From assembly GCA_965243325.1 (NCBI GenBank), contig CBDEUQ010000003.1, positions 1,240,001-1,304,000 of the forward strand: a stretch of DNA of 64,000 nucleotides. Direction: 5' to 3'. This DNA comes from JANQOH01 sp965243325. Lineage in GTDB: Bacteria; Pseudomonadota; Alphaproteobacteria; UBA7887. The notes below the pieces were generated by a model. That model was given only the letters and a program-made list of their open reading frames with translations. It was not told the origin of the DNA and did not search any database. Below, piece after piece: positions 17,299-25,944 of this stretch (positions within the stretch are counted from its first letter, which is position 1; every line of letters begins with the position of its first letter). A program made the translations under genes and the position numbers.

Positions 17299-18767
17299 GG
17301 CGGCACCGCTTCCAGCCGGACATTCCAGCGCTCCAGTGTCCGGCCCGAAACCCGGTCAAGCTGCGTCAGCGCCTCCAGGTACGCGACGATCGCGTCCACC
17401 TCGGCCTGCTCCGCCCGCAGCAACTCGTCCTCGGATGCCGCCACCGCGAAGCTCGACGCCAGGCCCTCGCTGAACTTCCTCCTCTCGATCGCAAGGTTCG
17501 ATTCTGTCAGCTCGCGCGCCGCGCGGGCCAGTTCGGTTAGCCGCAGCCCCACCGTCGCGTCGTTCACCGCCTGCCGTACCGCGATACCGATCAACGCCCG
17601 CAGCTCCGCCAGGCCGCGCTCCGCCTGGCGGAGCGCCGTCCGGGCCCGCATCCATTCCAGCTCCCGCTCCGGATCGTTCAGCGGTATCGCCGTGCCGATC
17701 CGCACCGTCGTATCGATCCGACCGGCGTCGGCTCGACCCATCTCGAGGCCGAGCAACACGTCGGGCAGCAGTCCGTTGCGGGCAACCGCAAACTCGATTC
17801 CCGCGATATCCACCCGCAGCTCCGCTTGGCGGAAGTCCTCGCGCCGACGTAGCACCTCCTCCAATGACGGCGCGTGGGCAACTTCCCGTCGCTCCATCGT
17901 CAGCGGGTCCAGCGGACGAACTCGGGCGGTTTCCTCGAACGCCAGCAGCCCCACCAAGGCGAGGTTGGCCGCATCCAGGCCGTTGCGCGCCCGCGCCAGC
18001 GAAAGCTCCCGGTTGGCGATCGCCGCCTCGAAACGAACCGCCTCGCGCCGCGCCACCCGCCCAGCTCGGATAAGCGCGCGGGTGGCCCCCAGCTGGTCCC
18101 GCGCGCGCCGTAACGCGGCCTCCGCAATCTCGACCTGCCGCGCCGCGCCGATCAACGTGCGATAGGCTGCCACAGTCGACACCACCAAGTCCGCGGCCGT
18201 CTGGCGCAACGCGAAGATGGCAATCCGCTCCTCAAGCCGCGCCCGGCGAACCGGAACGCTGTCTATCGCCGGCCAGGCGCCTTTCAGCAATGGCTGCGAA
18301 AAGCTCAGGCCCCACGAACGGGAATCGTCGAACCGGTCCGAAAGCGTCTCTTCCCAGCGCAGCGCGAGCTCGCCGCCGGTCGGAACCCGGATACTTATCT
18401 CCGCACCGCTGCCAACCGAACCCCCCAGCCGGTCGCGGCTGACGAAGGGCCCCAAGCTGAACCGGGGTGCCCAGCGGTCTTCCGCCACCTCCAGCGACAA
18501 TCTCTGCACGTCGCGGTCCTCGCGACGATCCAGAAACTCCCGGTTGCGCGCCAGCGCAAGCTGCACCGCGCCCGCGAGCGTCAACTGTAGCGCGCCATCG
18601 GCGTCCCATCGGGGAAGATCATCCGCCCAAGCTGGCGGTACGGACGCGCCAAGCGCCGCAGCACACACCAAGACCGCCAGCGCCGCCCGCCACCGCACCG
18701 CAAACGATCGCCGCCCAGCCCAAGGAGGACGGATTGCAACAGAGAAGGGGTGTACTCCTTGCCGCAA
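17295..18767 (-). CDS. TolC-like outer membrane efflux channel
   Basis: Up to 490 residues. Two OEP repeats of long amphipathic helices (LQLTLAGAVQLALARNREF opening the first; RREDFRQAELRVDIAGIEF in the second) flank short beta strands (RFSLGPFVSRD, LSFSQPLLKG). A signal peptide ends VPPAWA. The listed start is a TTG at 18767; a GTG at 18698 would give a tidier signal peptide and may be the true start. First gene of the operon channel, PAS-adaptor, ATPase, permease, with ATGA overlap to the adaptor. An IS256 lies only 72-141 bases upstream. Confidence 0.85.
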   Translation of the reverse strand: MRQGVHPFSVAIRPPWAGRRSFAVRWRAALAVLVCAAALGASVPPAWADDLPRWDADGALQLTLAGAVQLALARNREFLDRREDRDVQRLSLEVAEDRWAPRFSLGPFVSRDRLGGSVGSGAEISIRVPTGGELALRWEETLSDRFDDSRSWGLSFSQPLLKGAWPAIDSVPVRRARLEERIAIFALRQTAADLVVSTVAAYRTLIGAARQVEIAEAALRRARDQLGATRALIRAGRVARREAVRFEAAIANRELSLARARNGLDAANLALVGLLAFEETARVRPLDPLTMERREVAHAPSLEEVLRRREDFRQAELRVDIAGIEFAVARNGLLPDVLLGLEMGRADAGRIDTTVRIGTAIPLNDPERELEWMRARTALRQAERGLAELRALIGIAVRQAVNDATVGLRLTELARAARELTESNLAIERRKFSEGLASSFAVAASEDELLRAEQAEVDAIVAYLEALTQLDRVSGRTLERWNVRLEAVPP

Positions 18768-18838
18768 CGAACAGCCTCCAAGATTGCCGCAACAGAATGC
18801 CCCCGACCCGACCGAGTGGCAAGCGAGCGACCGTGGCG

Positions 18839-20118
18839 GGTAACGTCAAGAGTTATGTGTCAGGGAGACGGGGGTGCTGATTCCCTGAGACTTGTTTTCG
18901 TGGATGAATACCGCGTAGAGGACGCGGTCCATTGAGGTCCGGTCCTGGAAGGTTCCCATGGGCCGGGTTCGTCTGCGGACCTCCCGGAACCTTCGTTCGA
19001 TGGCGTTGGTGGTCCTGACCCGCTTTCGCTCATCGAGGGTCCGGTAGCGGAAGCAGGTGAGCAGCTCGTCGAGATCGCTGCGCAGGCAGGCGACGGCCTT
19101 GGGGTAGGTGCTTTGCCAGCGGTCGGCGAAGCGTCGGGCGGCGCTCTGGGCCTTGCGGCGGCTCTTTGCATTCATGACGGCGTGGACATCGGCCTTGACG
19201 GCCTCCTGGTCGGCCTTGCGGACCTTGTTGAGGATGTTGCGCATCTTGTGCGCCCAGCACCTCTGAACCGGGATGCCGGGATAGACGAACGGCAAGGCAG
19301 CCAGCAGGCCCTTGCCGCCATCGACGCAGATCATCTCAAGGCCTTCGCCGGTGAGCCCGCGGTGGTACAGCCGGTTGAGGAACACTTCCCACTCGCGGGC
19401 GCCTTCGCTGACGGCGAGATGGAAGTCGATGATCTCCTTCTTGCCGTCGGGGCGGATGCCGAGCGCCACCAGGACCGGCCTCCTGAGCGCGCCGGCGCCG
19501 GTCTTGCGGGCCAGCACCACGCCGTCGAGCATCAGCGCCTTGTAGGCGTTCTTCAGCGGCCTGCGGTGGAAGGCCTCGACCGCCATGTCGAGCGTCTTGG
19601 AGACCCGGCTCACCGTCGCGGCCGAGACCGGGCGCCCGAGCAGGGCCAGCAGGACCTCGCCCACCTTGCGCGTCGAAAGCCCCAGCACGAAGCCGGCCAG
19701 GATGGCACGGTCGATCTCCGGCGCGCGCCTTGCGTAGCTCTTCACAACCCCGGTCGGGCAGAAGTGCCGGGTGCGCGGCACGTTGAGCTCGATGTCGCCG
19801 AGCTCGCTCAGCAGGCAGCGGCGGTAGGTCCCGTTGCGCCGGTCGCGCATCGCGCCGGCGTCGAGGTTGTCGAGCCAGCGATCCACCGCCTCGGCCATCC
19901 GGCCCTCGATGATCTCGGCCAGCGCCTGGCGGCCGAGCGGGCGGTAGCCCTCGCCCCAGTCCAGTCCGCCTGCCTGCATCTCCTTCACCACCTCAAAGGC
20001 CTGGGGTAGGCTCATGATCGTCGCAGCTTGCTGGGACATGCGGGGTGCTCCTGTTTGTGGTTGTCGTCACCACAGGGAGTACCCCCTTCCCACCTGACAC
20101 ATAAATTCTTACGTCACC
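18839..20118 (-). mobile_element. IS256-family insertion sequence with 8-bp target duplication
   Basis: The element is 1280 bp. Both ends begin GGTRACGT and share TTATGTGTCAGG within the terminal inverted repeat (left 18839-18875, right 20082-20118 in reverse). It is flanked by an exact 8-bp direct repeat CCGTGGCG at 18831-18838 and 20119-20126, the IS256 target length. The transposase is intact, so the insertion looks recent. It separates the efflux operon from whatever lay upstream. Confidence 0.93.
18846..20039 (-). CDS. IS256-family (Mutator) transposase
   Basis: 397 residues with the Transposase_mut layout: MLDGVVLARK with the first Asp, CVDGGKGLLAALPFVYP with the second, the QRCWAHKMRNIL signature, and a final TTNAIERRFREVRRRTRPMG that carries the catalytic Glu. 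No frameshift or stop was seen. The reading frame ends inside the left inverted repeat. Confidence 0.95.
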   Translation of the reverse strand: MSQQAATIMSLPQAFEVVKEMQAGGLDWGEGYRPLGRQALAEIIEGRMAEAVDRWLDNLDAGAMRDRRNGTYRRCLLSELGDIELNVPRTRHFCPTGVVKSYARRAPEIDRAILAGFVLGLSTRKVGEVLLALLGRPVSAATVSRVSKTLDMAVEAFHRRPLKNAYKALMLDGVVLARKTGAGALRRPVLVALGIRPDGKKEIIDFHLAVSEGAREWEVFLNRLYHRGLTGEGLEMICVDGGKGLLAALPFVYPGIPVQRCWAHKMRNILNKVRKADQEAVKADVHAVMNAKSRRKAQSAARRFADRWQSTYPKAVACLRSDLDELLTCFRYRTLDERKRVRTTNAIERRFREVRRRTRPMGTFQDRTSMDRVLYAVFIHENKSQGISTPVSLTHNS

Positions 20119-20332
20119 CCGTGGCGAGAGACCGTGGCCTTGTCGAAGGCCCCCACCGCGGCATGGCGCGCGCGCCGCTCCGACTCGTGAGGGTCCCGCG
20201 TCGCGCGCGCCATGCCCCAGGCGCTTGCGCCAAAACCCGCGCCGGGCTATCGCTGTCCAACATCGCCAAGGGAGGAGCCCAAACCAACCGCCAAGCGTCG
20301 CTTCGCTCCGGGGAGCCGCCGCAGCCGGGATC

Positions 20333-20410
20333 CGGTGGCTACTTCGCCTGAGATTCGCCGGCTACTTCCACTGAGATTCACCGGCTACTTCGCTGAGATT
20401 CCGCACGCCC
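20333..20410. repeat. Triplicated short repeat resembling an IS21-family end
   Basis: Three consecutive copies of about 23 bases, each of the form GGCTACTTC then CTGAGATTC, lie in 20333-20405. Multiple short terminal repeats are characteristic of IS21-family ends. No IS21 istA/istB gene is present, so this is a remnant. The surrounding 20127-20830 shows no convincing gene. Confidence 0.5.
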
Positions 20411-20835
20411 ACTCAGAACCGCAATAGACCAAACTGTTATGGCGTGCCACAGCATCGAAGCTGCCCGCCGCACAACGGTCCCGCCTACGCCGAAAGGGAT
20501 GCATCGTCGGCTGGCGCAAGGAGGGCCTGGTTTGCGTCAGAAAACCGAATGGAATCGAGACCCAGCCATGACCGAAACGACCGACCGGGCATTGAGCCAG
20601 CGCATCCGCGTGCTCTCCGAGCCGTGGGAGCGGTTCCGCCACCCGGCGCCGGGCCGGATGGTCCTTCCCCCCGCAGCGCGGGCGTCCGCCCTACCGTTAC
20701 CTTGACACGTCCTGCCGTTCATCGTTTTCTCCCCTGCTCTGGGGACTGCGGCATTCCGCAGCCCTTCGACAGGAGGCAGCGTGGAAGGCTGGCGTTGTAT
20801 AAGTCCAATTCAATTTGGTGGTGTGGATGCCCCCT

Positions 20836-21650
20836 GTACCTCTCGCAACACTTCACCGGCGCCTCCTCCGGCATTGACAAGGCGACCGCCCTGCATTTCG
20901 AGGCCCGTGGCTGGAACGTGGCCGCCACCATGCGCAAGCCAGACGACGGCACCGATCTGGACGCGCTGGAAAATGTGTTCGTCACGCGCCTGGACGTGAC
21001 GGAACCGGCCTCGATAACCTCTGCCGTCGCCGCGGCCGTAGGCCGTTTCGGCATGATCGACGCTCTGCTGAACAACGCCGGCTACGGGGCCTACGGGCCG
21101 CTCGAAAGCTTCGATACGGAGCGCATTCGTCGCCAGTTCGACACCAATGTCATCGGGCTCCTGGAGGTGACCAAGGAAGTCCTGCCGCACATGCGGGCGC
21201 GGAAGTGCGGAACCATTGTCAACATCAGTTCCATCGGCGGCCAGATGGCGTATCCCCTCGGCACTCTTTTACCATGGCATGAAGTTCGCCGTGGAGGGGA
21301 TGTCGGAGGCCATGCACTACGAACTGGCGACTGTCGGGATCAAGGTGAAGGTCGTGGAGCCGGGGATGATCGCGACAGACTTTTCCGGACGCAGTTTCGA
21401 CTTCGCCAACGATCCTGCCATGGAGGAATACCAGCCGGTCGTCGGCACGTTCATGGCATCCATGGCCAGCGACGCGACGGAGCAGTCCGCGCCGGGGCTC
21501 GTGGCCGAGGTTGTCTGGAATGCCGTCACGGACGGTTCGGGCCGGCTCCGCTACAGAGCGGGGGCCGACGCCGAAGCGCTGCTCACCCACCGAAGGAATG
21601 CGGATGACGAGACGTTCATGGCGGGAATCAGGCAGCAGTTCGGGCTATGA
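20836..21650 (+). pseudogene. Short-chain dehydrogenase/reductase, frameshifted
   Basis: The sequence starts abruptly in the Rossmann motif (FTGASSGIDKATA, where the usual third glycine of GIG is Asp). It continues through LNNAGYGAYGPLE and IVNISSIGGQMAYP. At about 21264-21270 a run of T has one base too many: the frame breaks after GTL and resumes in another frame with FYHGMKFAVEGMSEAMHYEL, which restores the YxxxK catalytic pair. The C terminus ends FMAGIRQQFGL. No start codon precedes the Rossmann loop sensibly. The gene lacks its first residues and is split, so it should be inactive. The substrate is unknown. Confidence 0.8.
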
Positions 21651-21766
21651 AACCCGTTCCCCGACGTCGTGTTGTGCACGCTGGGTGTGTTAGGTTGGCA
21701 AATTCGTCCAGCGCTCCGCTCTGCATTCCCTGCCCACGAGGCAACCCGGTAAGTTGGAGACTTGAA

Positions 21767-22228
21767 ATGAAGCTCACCTTGATTATTGCGGCTTTCGCCT
21801 CCTGCGCCGCGGCTTCGGCTTTCGCCGAAGGCGACGGCGTCGGAGACCCGGAAGCCGGCAAGCGAGCGTTCTCGCAATGCCAGATCTGCCATGTGGTCGT
21901 TGATGACGACGGCAACACGCTTGCAGGCCGCAGGGCCAGAGCCGGACCGAACCTCTTCGGCGTGATCGGGAAGCAGGCCGGCACCGTGGAAGGCTTCCGG
22001 TACAGCGAGGAACTGGTGGAGGCGGGGGAACGAGGCCTGACCTGGGACGAGGAAACGTTCGTCGCCTATTCGCTGGACCCGGTGACGTTCCTGCGAGCGT
22101 TCCTTGACGATGGCAAGGCTCGCGGCAGGATGACGTTCAGACTTCGCAAGCCCGACGATGCCGTCAACCTTTACGCTTTCATCGAGTCGGTTGGGCGGTC
22201 GGGCCGGCAGGATTTGGGAGACGAATGA
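21767..22228 (+). CDS. Cytochrome c of the c550/c2 type
   Basis: 153 residues from the ATG at 21767. A signal peptide ends ASAFA. Haem attachment CQICH is at about residues 39-43, and the distal Met is in GRMTFRL near residue 122. The insertions around VVDDDGNTLAGRRARAGPN and GFRYSEELVEAG match the larger class I cytochromes of Paracoccus and Rhodobacter (c550/c2). It should shuttle electrons in the periplasm. No maturation or oxidase genes are nearby; it follows a broken SDR gene, 114 bases on. Confidence 0.9.
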   Translation: MKLTLIIAAFASCAAASAFAEGDGVGDPEAGKRAFSQCQICHVVVDDDGNTLAGRRARAGPNLFGVIGKQAGTVEGFRYSEELVEAGERGLTWDEETFVAYSLDPVTFLRAFLDDGKARGRMTFRLRKPDDAVNLYAFIESVGRSGRQDLGDE

Positions 22229-22595
22229 GACCGGCTTGGCTTCCCGGTCGCGTTGCGAATGTCTTCGCCGCATGCGGGGGCGTGCAGGCTGTAGTGCAGC
22301 GAAAATCGGAGGTCAGAGGTTGACGCGGCACCCCTTGTAACGCGCGGGATCTAACGAGGTGGACACATCGGTTTCGGCTGCCGGCCGTCAAGCGGGGCTG
22401 GCTCGTCGGTCCATCGGGCATGCGTGTTGTTCTACGATTGCTGCCTGTTCGTCGGTCAGAAGAAACTTTGTTGACTTGGGCAACTTCTGATACCCACCGC
22501 GGACCAAAATGACTCACGGAATCAATATGTTGTGCATTGATCCGTGCGGCCTCCATATACTGTGGCGATCGAATCGGGACGGGCGGAGGAGGCCG
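22229..22595. other. Non-coding stretch between cytochrome c and the IS630 remnant
   Basis: 367 bases with no coding frame that looks real, no tRNA fold and no clear terminator. It probably holds the decayed left end of the following IS630 fragment. Confidence 0.4.
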
Positions 22596-22842
22596 ATGGG
22601 CGCGGCGACGCGGGTAACGTGGACGGAGCACACGGCGGACGAGCTTCTCAAGCTGACAAGGGACTGCCGGGATGCGAAGCAGGCCGCGCGGGCGCGCGCG
22701 GTGGCGATGATCATGGAGGGCGCGTCTCGCACGGAGGCGGCGCGAGCGCAGGGCATGGACCTTCAAATCCTGCGCGATTGGGTGCTGCGCTACGACGCGG
22801 AGGGCTTCGACGGCCTCGCGGACCGTCCGCGAGGCGGGAGCG
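22596..22842 (+). pseudogene. IS630-family transposase, N-terminal HTH fragment
   Basis: About 80 residues, with GASRTEAARAQGMDLQILRDW, LRYDAEGFDGLADRPRGG, match the helix-turn-helix start of IS630 transposases. A GGAGG lies before the ATG. After PRGG the sequence changes abruptly into the repeat region that follows, so the DDE domain is lost. Confidence 0.75.
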
Positions 22843-22845
22843 AGG

Positions 22846-23246
22846 CTTCCGTAATGGGGCGTTCCACGTCAAGCACGATTTTGAACATACGACCGTCCCG
22901 ACCTGGTTTGTCGTTCGCGAGTTCCAACGTCTGCGGCGGGTTGCATACCTTCGGTCACGAATCCCGATCTCAGGGAGGCCGTACCGGCTTCGGTTCAAGG
23001 TTGCTCGATTTCCACCCCCTTCCGGCCTTGAGAAAGAAACACGATCCCCGAAGTGTCCGTCGCCAGGCTCCCGCTTCCGTCCGTGGTCGGCGCGTCGGCC
23101 GCCAACGTCATGTCTTCCGTAATGGGGCGCTCCCCGTCAAGCACAATCTTCAACATGGGATTGCCGGACTCGGTTTTCGATCGCGAGCCTCGGCGCCGGT
23201 GACGGGCTGCAAGCCCCTCGGCACACTGTTCAGGATCTCTTCCGGA
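22846..23246. repeat. Degenerate tandem repeat of about 265 bp, continued at 29149-29283
   Basis: CTTCCGTAATGGGGCG occurs at about 22849 and again at 23108. The sequence after each copy stays similar for roughly 260 bases. The second unit is interrupted at 23246 by the outer IS1595 element and continues right of it at 29149-29283 (matching words include GGTTGCTCGATTT, TCCGTGGTC and GCCAAC). On the minus strand the units encode related words (TTDGS, SLATDTS or SPATDTS, IEQP), so they may be remains of a repetitive protein gene. No open frame spans them. Confidence 0.6.
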
Positions 23247-23251
23247 GGGAA

Positions 23252-23428
23252 TTATGTACTTGACCGAACACGATCCGTGGCTATGGTGTCCGGTGCTGGC
23301 TGCGCGGCCTTCTGTCCGACGGTCTGCGGTTTGTGCCGCATCAAGGCGCGCGCCACAGCTTCTGGGGTTGCGCCTGCGTAGCGCGGGTTGAGAACCTCGA
23401 CGGGCTTCCGGGATTTTTCAGTGGTCAT
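23252..23428 (-). CDS. Small conserved-looking protein inside the left IS end
   Basis: 58 residues from the ATG at 23428, with a compact core VEVLNPRYAGATPEAVARAL followed by a charged tail. The NPRY.GATPE..ARAL pattern recurs in small hypothetical bacterial proteins, so I take it as real. Its stop codon lies within the terminal inverted repeat. It is divergent from the methyltransferase gene with 77 bases between; an AGTATACT palindrome sits in that gap. Function unknown. Confidence 0.6.
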   Translation of the reverse strand: MTTEKSRKPVEVLNPRYAGATPEAVARALMRHKPQTVGQKAAQPAPDTIATDRVRSST

Positions 23429-23505
23429 GGGCCTGCTTCCCAAGTCGATACGGCCCGTAGCATAGAGTATACTATCGCCCTTTGCGAGCGCATGAGGGGC
23501 GCGTC

Positions 23506-24945
23506 ATGCCCGTTGCCAACTGGGCCAATCGGACGTTGTTTCACGGCGACAATCTCCGCTTTCTGCGGGCGATGAACAGCGAGTCGGTGGACCTGATCGC
23601 GACCGATCCGCCGTTCAACAAGGGCCGGGATTTTCACGCGACGCCGGACAGCCTCGCCGCCGGTGCCCGCTTCCAGGACCGCTGGTCGTGGGAGCGGGAT
23701 GTTCACGAGTCGTGGACCGATCAGATCACCGACGATCACCCCCGGCTCATGGAGGCCATCGAGAGCGCCCGCTACGCCCACAGTGACGGCATGGGCGCGT
23801 ACATGTGCTTCATGGCCGTGCGGCTGATCGAAATGCACCGGCTGCTCAAGCCCACCGGCAGCCTCTTTCTGCACTGCGACGCCACAGCCAGTCATTATCT
23901 CAAGGCAGTGCTGGACGCGATCTTCGGCTGGAGCCACTTCCGAAACGAGATTGTCTGGAAACGCACGTCGGCCCACAGCGATGCCAAGCGGTTCGGGCAG
24001 ATATGCGACTCGATCCTCTACTACGCGAAGAGCACCCAGAGGACGTGGAACGCGATCCGCGTCCCACATGATCCGGCCTACGTCAGCAAGGCGTATCGGT
24101 ACGAGGACAGCCACGGCCGCTACAGGCACCACGAGATTATCCGCACAGCGTCCATGGGAGAGAGGCCCAATCTCGCCTACGAGTATCGGGGCTACACGCC
24201 ACGCTGGGGCTGGCGGATGGTCCGGGAAAAGCTCGAGGCGCTTGATCGCGAGGGGTTGATCGTCTGGTCCGACAGCGGCAGGCCGTATCGCAAGAAGTAC
24301 CTGTCAGATGGGCAGGTGGCACCGAGCCTGTGGACCGACATCCCGCCGGCCTTCGGCGAGGGCGGCGTCAACTACCCGACGCAGAAGCCCCTTGCCCTGT
24401 ACGAGCGCATGATCCGCGCCAGCAGTCACGAAGGCGATATCGTATGCGATCCCTTCGCCGGCTGCGCGACGACGCTCGTAGCAGCCGAGAAGCTGCAACG
24501 GCAGTGGGTCGGCATGGACATCTGGGAACGCGCGCACGAGCTGGTCCGCGCACGGCTCGAAAATGAGGTCGGCCTGTTCGGACAGGTCACGTTCACGGCG
24601 AAGGCCCCGGAGCGCACGGACGCCGGCGAGACCGGCGCGCCGTTCCTGCGGGTGAAGGAGCGGGTCGCGGAGCCGGAAGGGCCGGTCTGGAGCCGGGCCG
24701 AGATGTACGACTACCTGCTAACCCAGAACGGACCGCGATGCATGGGCTGCGACCGGGCGTTCGACGATCCGCGCTATCTCGAGCTGGACCACAACACGCC
24801 GCGCTCGGACGGCGGACTGAACCATGTCTCGAACCGCGTGCTGCTCTGCGGGCCCTGCAACCGCCTCAAGAGCAACACCTTCACCCTCTCCGGGCTGAGG
24901 TACGAGAACAAGAAGCGGGGCTATATGCGCCCTGGGCAGCAATAG
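23506..24945 (+). CDS. DNA methyltransferase fused to a C-terminal HNH nuclease (outer element)
   Basis: 479 residues from the ATG at 23506. The N-terminal 370 residues are an amino-methyltransferase in beta-class order: motif IV ATDPPFN near residue 40, then YPTQKPLALYERMI and motif I DPFAGCATT near 315. It should methylate adenine N6 or cytosine N4. The C-terminal about 80 residues form an HNH domain with a zinc-knuckle frame: CMGCDRAF, LELDHNTPRSDGG, NRVLLCGPCNRLK. Both active-site sets look intact. The stop is 9 bases before the GIY-YIG gene, so the two are an operon. A modification and a cutting domain in one passenger protein suggests a self-contained restriction-like or homing activity; this is inference. 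Confidence 0.88.
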   Translation: MPVANWANRTLFHGDNLRFLRAMNSESVDLIATDPPFNKGRDFHATPDSLAAGARFQDRWSWERDVHESWTDQITDDHPRLMEAIESARYAHSDGMGAYMCFMAVRLIEMHRLLKPTGSLFLHCDATASHYLKAVLDAIFGWSHFRNEIVWKRTSAHSDAKRFGQICDSILYYAKSTQRTWNAIRVPHDPAYVSKAYRYEDSHGRYRHHEIIRTASMGERPNLAYEYRGYTPRWGWRMVREKLEALDREGLIVWSDSGRPYRKKYLSDGQVAPSLWTDIPPAFGEGGVNYPTQKPLALYERMIRASSHEGDIVCDPFAGCATTLVAAEKLQRQWVGMDIWERAHELVRARLENEVGLFGQVTFTAKAPERTDAGETGAPFLRVKERVAEPEGPVWSRAEMYDYLLTQNGPRCMGCDRAFDDPRYLELDHNTPRSDGGLNHVSNRVLLCGPCNRLKSNTFTLSGLRYENKKRGYMRPGQQ

Positions 24946-24954
24946 GAGGCGGTA

Positions 24955-25275
24955 ATGGCTGGCTCGGCTACGTGGCTCGACTGGAGCTTTGGCGTGTACG
25001 AGCACGGCGACGACTGGACCGCAATTCCCGGTCTATACGTTTTCGCTGCGCGGGAGACAGACCATCCAGAAGCTCGTTCATGGCGGCCTGTATACGTGGG
25101 TCAGACGTGTAGTTTCGCCAGCCGGCTTCCCACTCACGAAAATTGGCCGGCGGCCGTTGCGTTGGGAGCGACACATGTTCACGCGCGTCGCGAGGATGCC
25201 GAGGAAACGCGGGCGGCAATTGAGCGTCGTCTGATTCAGGAACTGCAACCGCCGCTGAACGTCGAGCACCGCTGA
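24955..25275 (+). CDS. GIY-YIG family nuclease
   Basis: 106 residues, the size of a bare GIY-YIG domain. GLYVFA and VYVGQT supply the two signature strands, SFASRLPTH the conserved Arg, and IERRLIQELQPPLN the catalytic Glu and final Asn. A GGAGG Shine-Dalgarno follows directly on the methyltransferase-HNH stop, so they are co-translated. It has no DNA-binding domain of its own and may act with the fusion protein. The inner element lacks it. Confidence 0.82.
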   Translation: MAGSATWLDWSFGVYEHGDDWTAIPGLYVFAARETDHPEARSWRPVYVGQTCSFASRLPTHENWPAAVALGATHVHARREDAEETRAAIERRLIQELQPPLNVEHR

Positions 25276-25373
25276 TTGACATGCGTCATTCCTCCCGGCA
25301 TGGTCATCGCCGGTAAGGATCCTCTCTGAACCGCTCGCGCCCCGCTCGGCCACCACCGGCGGGGCGCCGTCGT

Positions 25374-25673
25374 TCAGCCCGCCCGCGCTCCCGAGTCCAA
25401 CCGTTCGTCGATAATGCGGATGCGCTCGCGAGCCGCTTCGAGGTCCGCCACCATGGAACGCAACCCCGGTGCCGAGGGGTACTCGACGGTCTCGAAGGCG
25501 GCGGTCTGTGCGTTATCGAGGCCCGATGCGCCACGGTCCGCAATGCCGCTTGCCATTTGAAGCGCCGCGGCGGCCTTCTCAAGTTTCTCGCACAGGCACG
25601 TAGCAGTCAGACGCAGCTCACGGCGCTCTCGGACCATCGCGGCGAGCACCGCATCTTTCTCCGCTTCGGTCAC
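25374..25673 (-). CDS. Small helical protein coupled to the outer transposase gene
   Basis: 99 residues, mostly helix (EKLEKAAAALQMA, MVADLEAARERIRIIDERL), probably a coiled coil. The start is a GTG that overlaps the transposase stop (GTGA), so it was translated from the transposase message before the inner insertion. Its end (DSGARAG) resembles the transposase end (DSGARS), which hints at a small duplication. No known domain was recognised. It may be an accessory transposition protein, but this is only a guess from position. Confidence 0.6.
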   Translation of the reverse strand: MTEAEKDAVLAAMVRERRELRLTATCLCEKLEKAAAALQMASGIADRGASGLDNAQTAAFETVEYPSAPGLRSMVADLEAARERIRIIDERLDSGARAG

Positions 25674-25879
25674 GACCGCGCTCCCGAGTCCAGCCCGTTG
25701 TCGGCGATCAGGTCGCGGTACATGAGGCGCTTCCCGACCATGCCTGCGGCGACCGACCCCATTTGGTCCATCGTGTCCGCCTCCCGGACGTTGTGCTTGG
25801 CCGCGAACTCCCGCACGTAGCGATCGAGATGCTTCGGGCTGATCTTGTGGAAGGTGCCCTGGAACGCGCGCTTGAAGTT
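25670..25879 (-). pseudogene. Outer IS1595-family transposase, C-terminal part
   Basis: Seventy codons including the stop, with HKISPKHLDRYVREFAAKHN and GKRLMYRDLIADNGL. This joins exactly in frame to 28301-29065 when the inner element and one copy of TTGAAGTT are removed; the result is a 324-residue transposase, the same length as that of the inner element. Confidence 0.9.
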
Positions 25880-25944
25880 GGGAATTATATACTTGACCGG
25901 ACGGCCCGGAAGCCCCATATTGGTCTCAACAGGGAGGCGAGACC

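Noticed and set aside
20444..21607. A 387-residue SDR with a long N-terminal extension
   Set aside because: The first about 130 residues are unrelated low-complexity sequence and the end is out of frame; only 20836-21650 across two frames is SDR.
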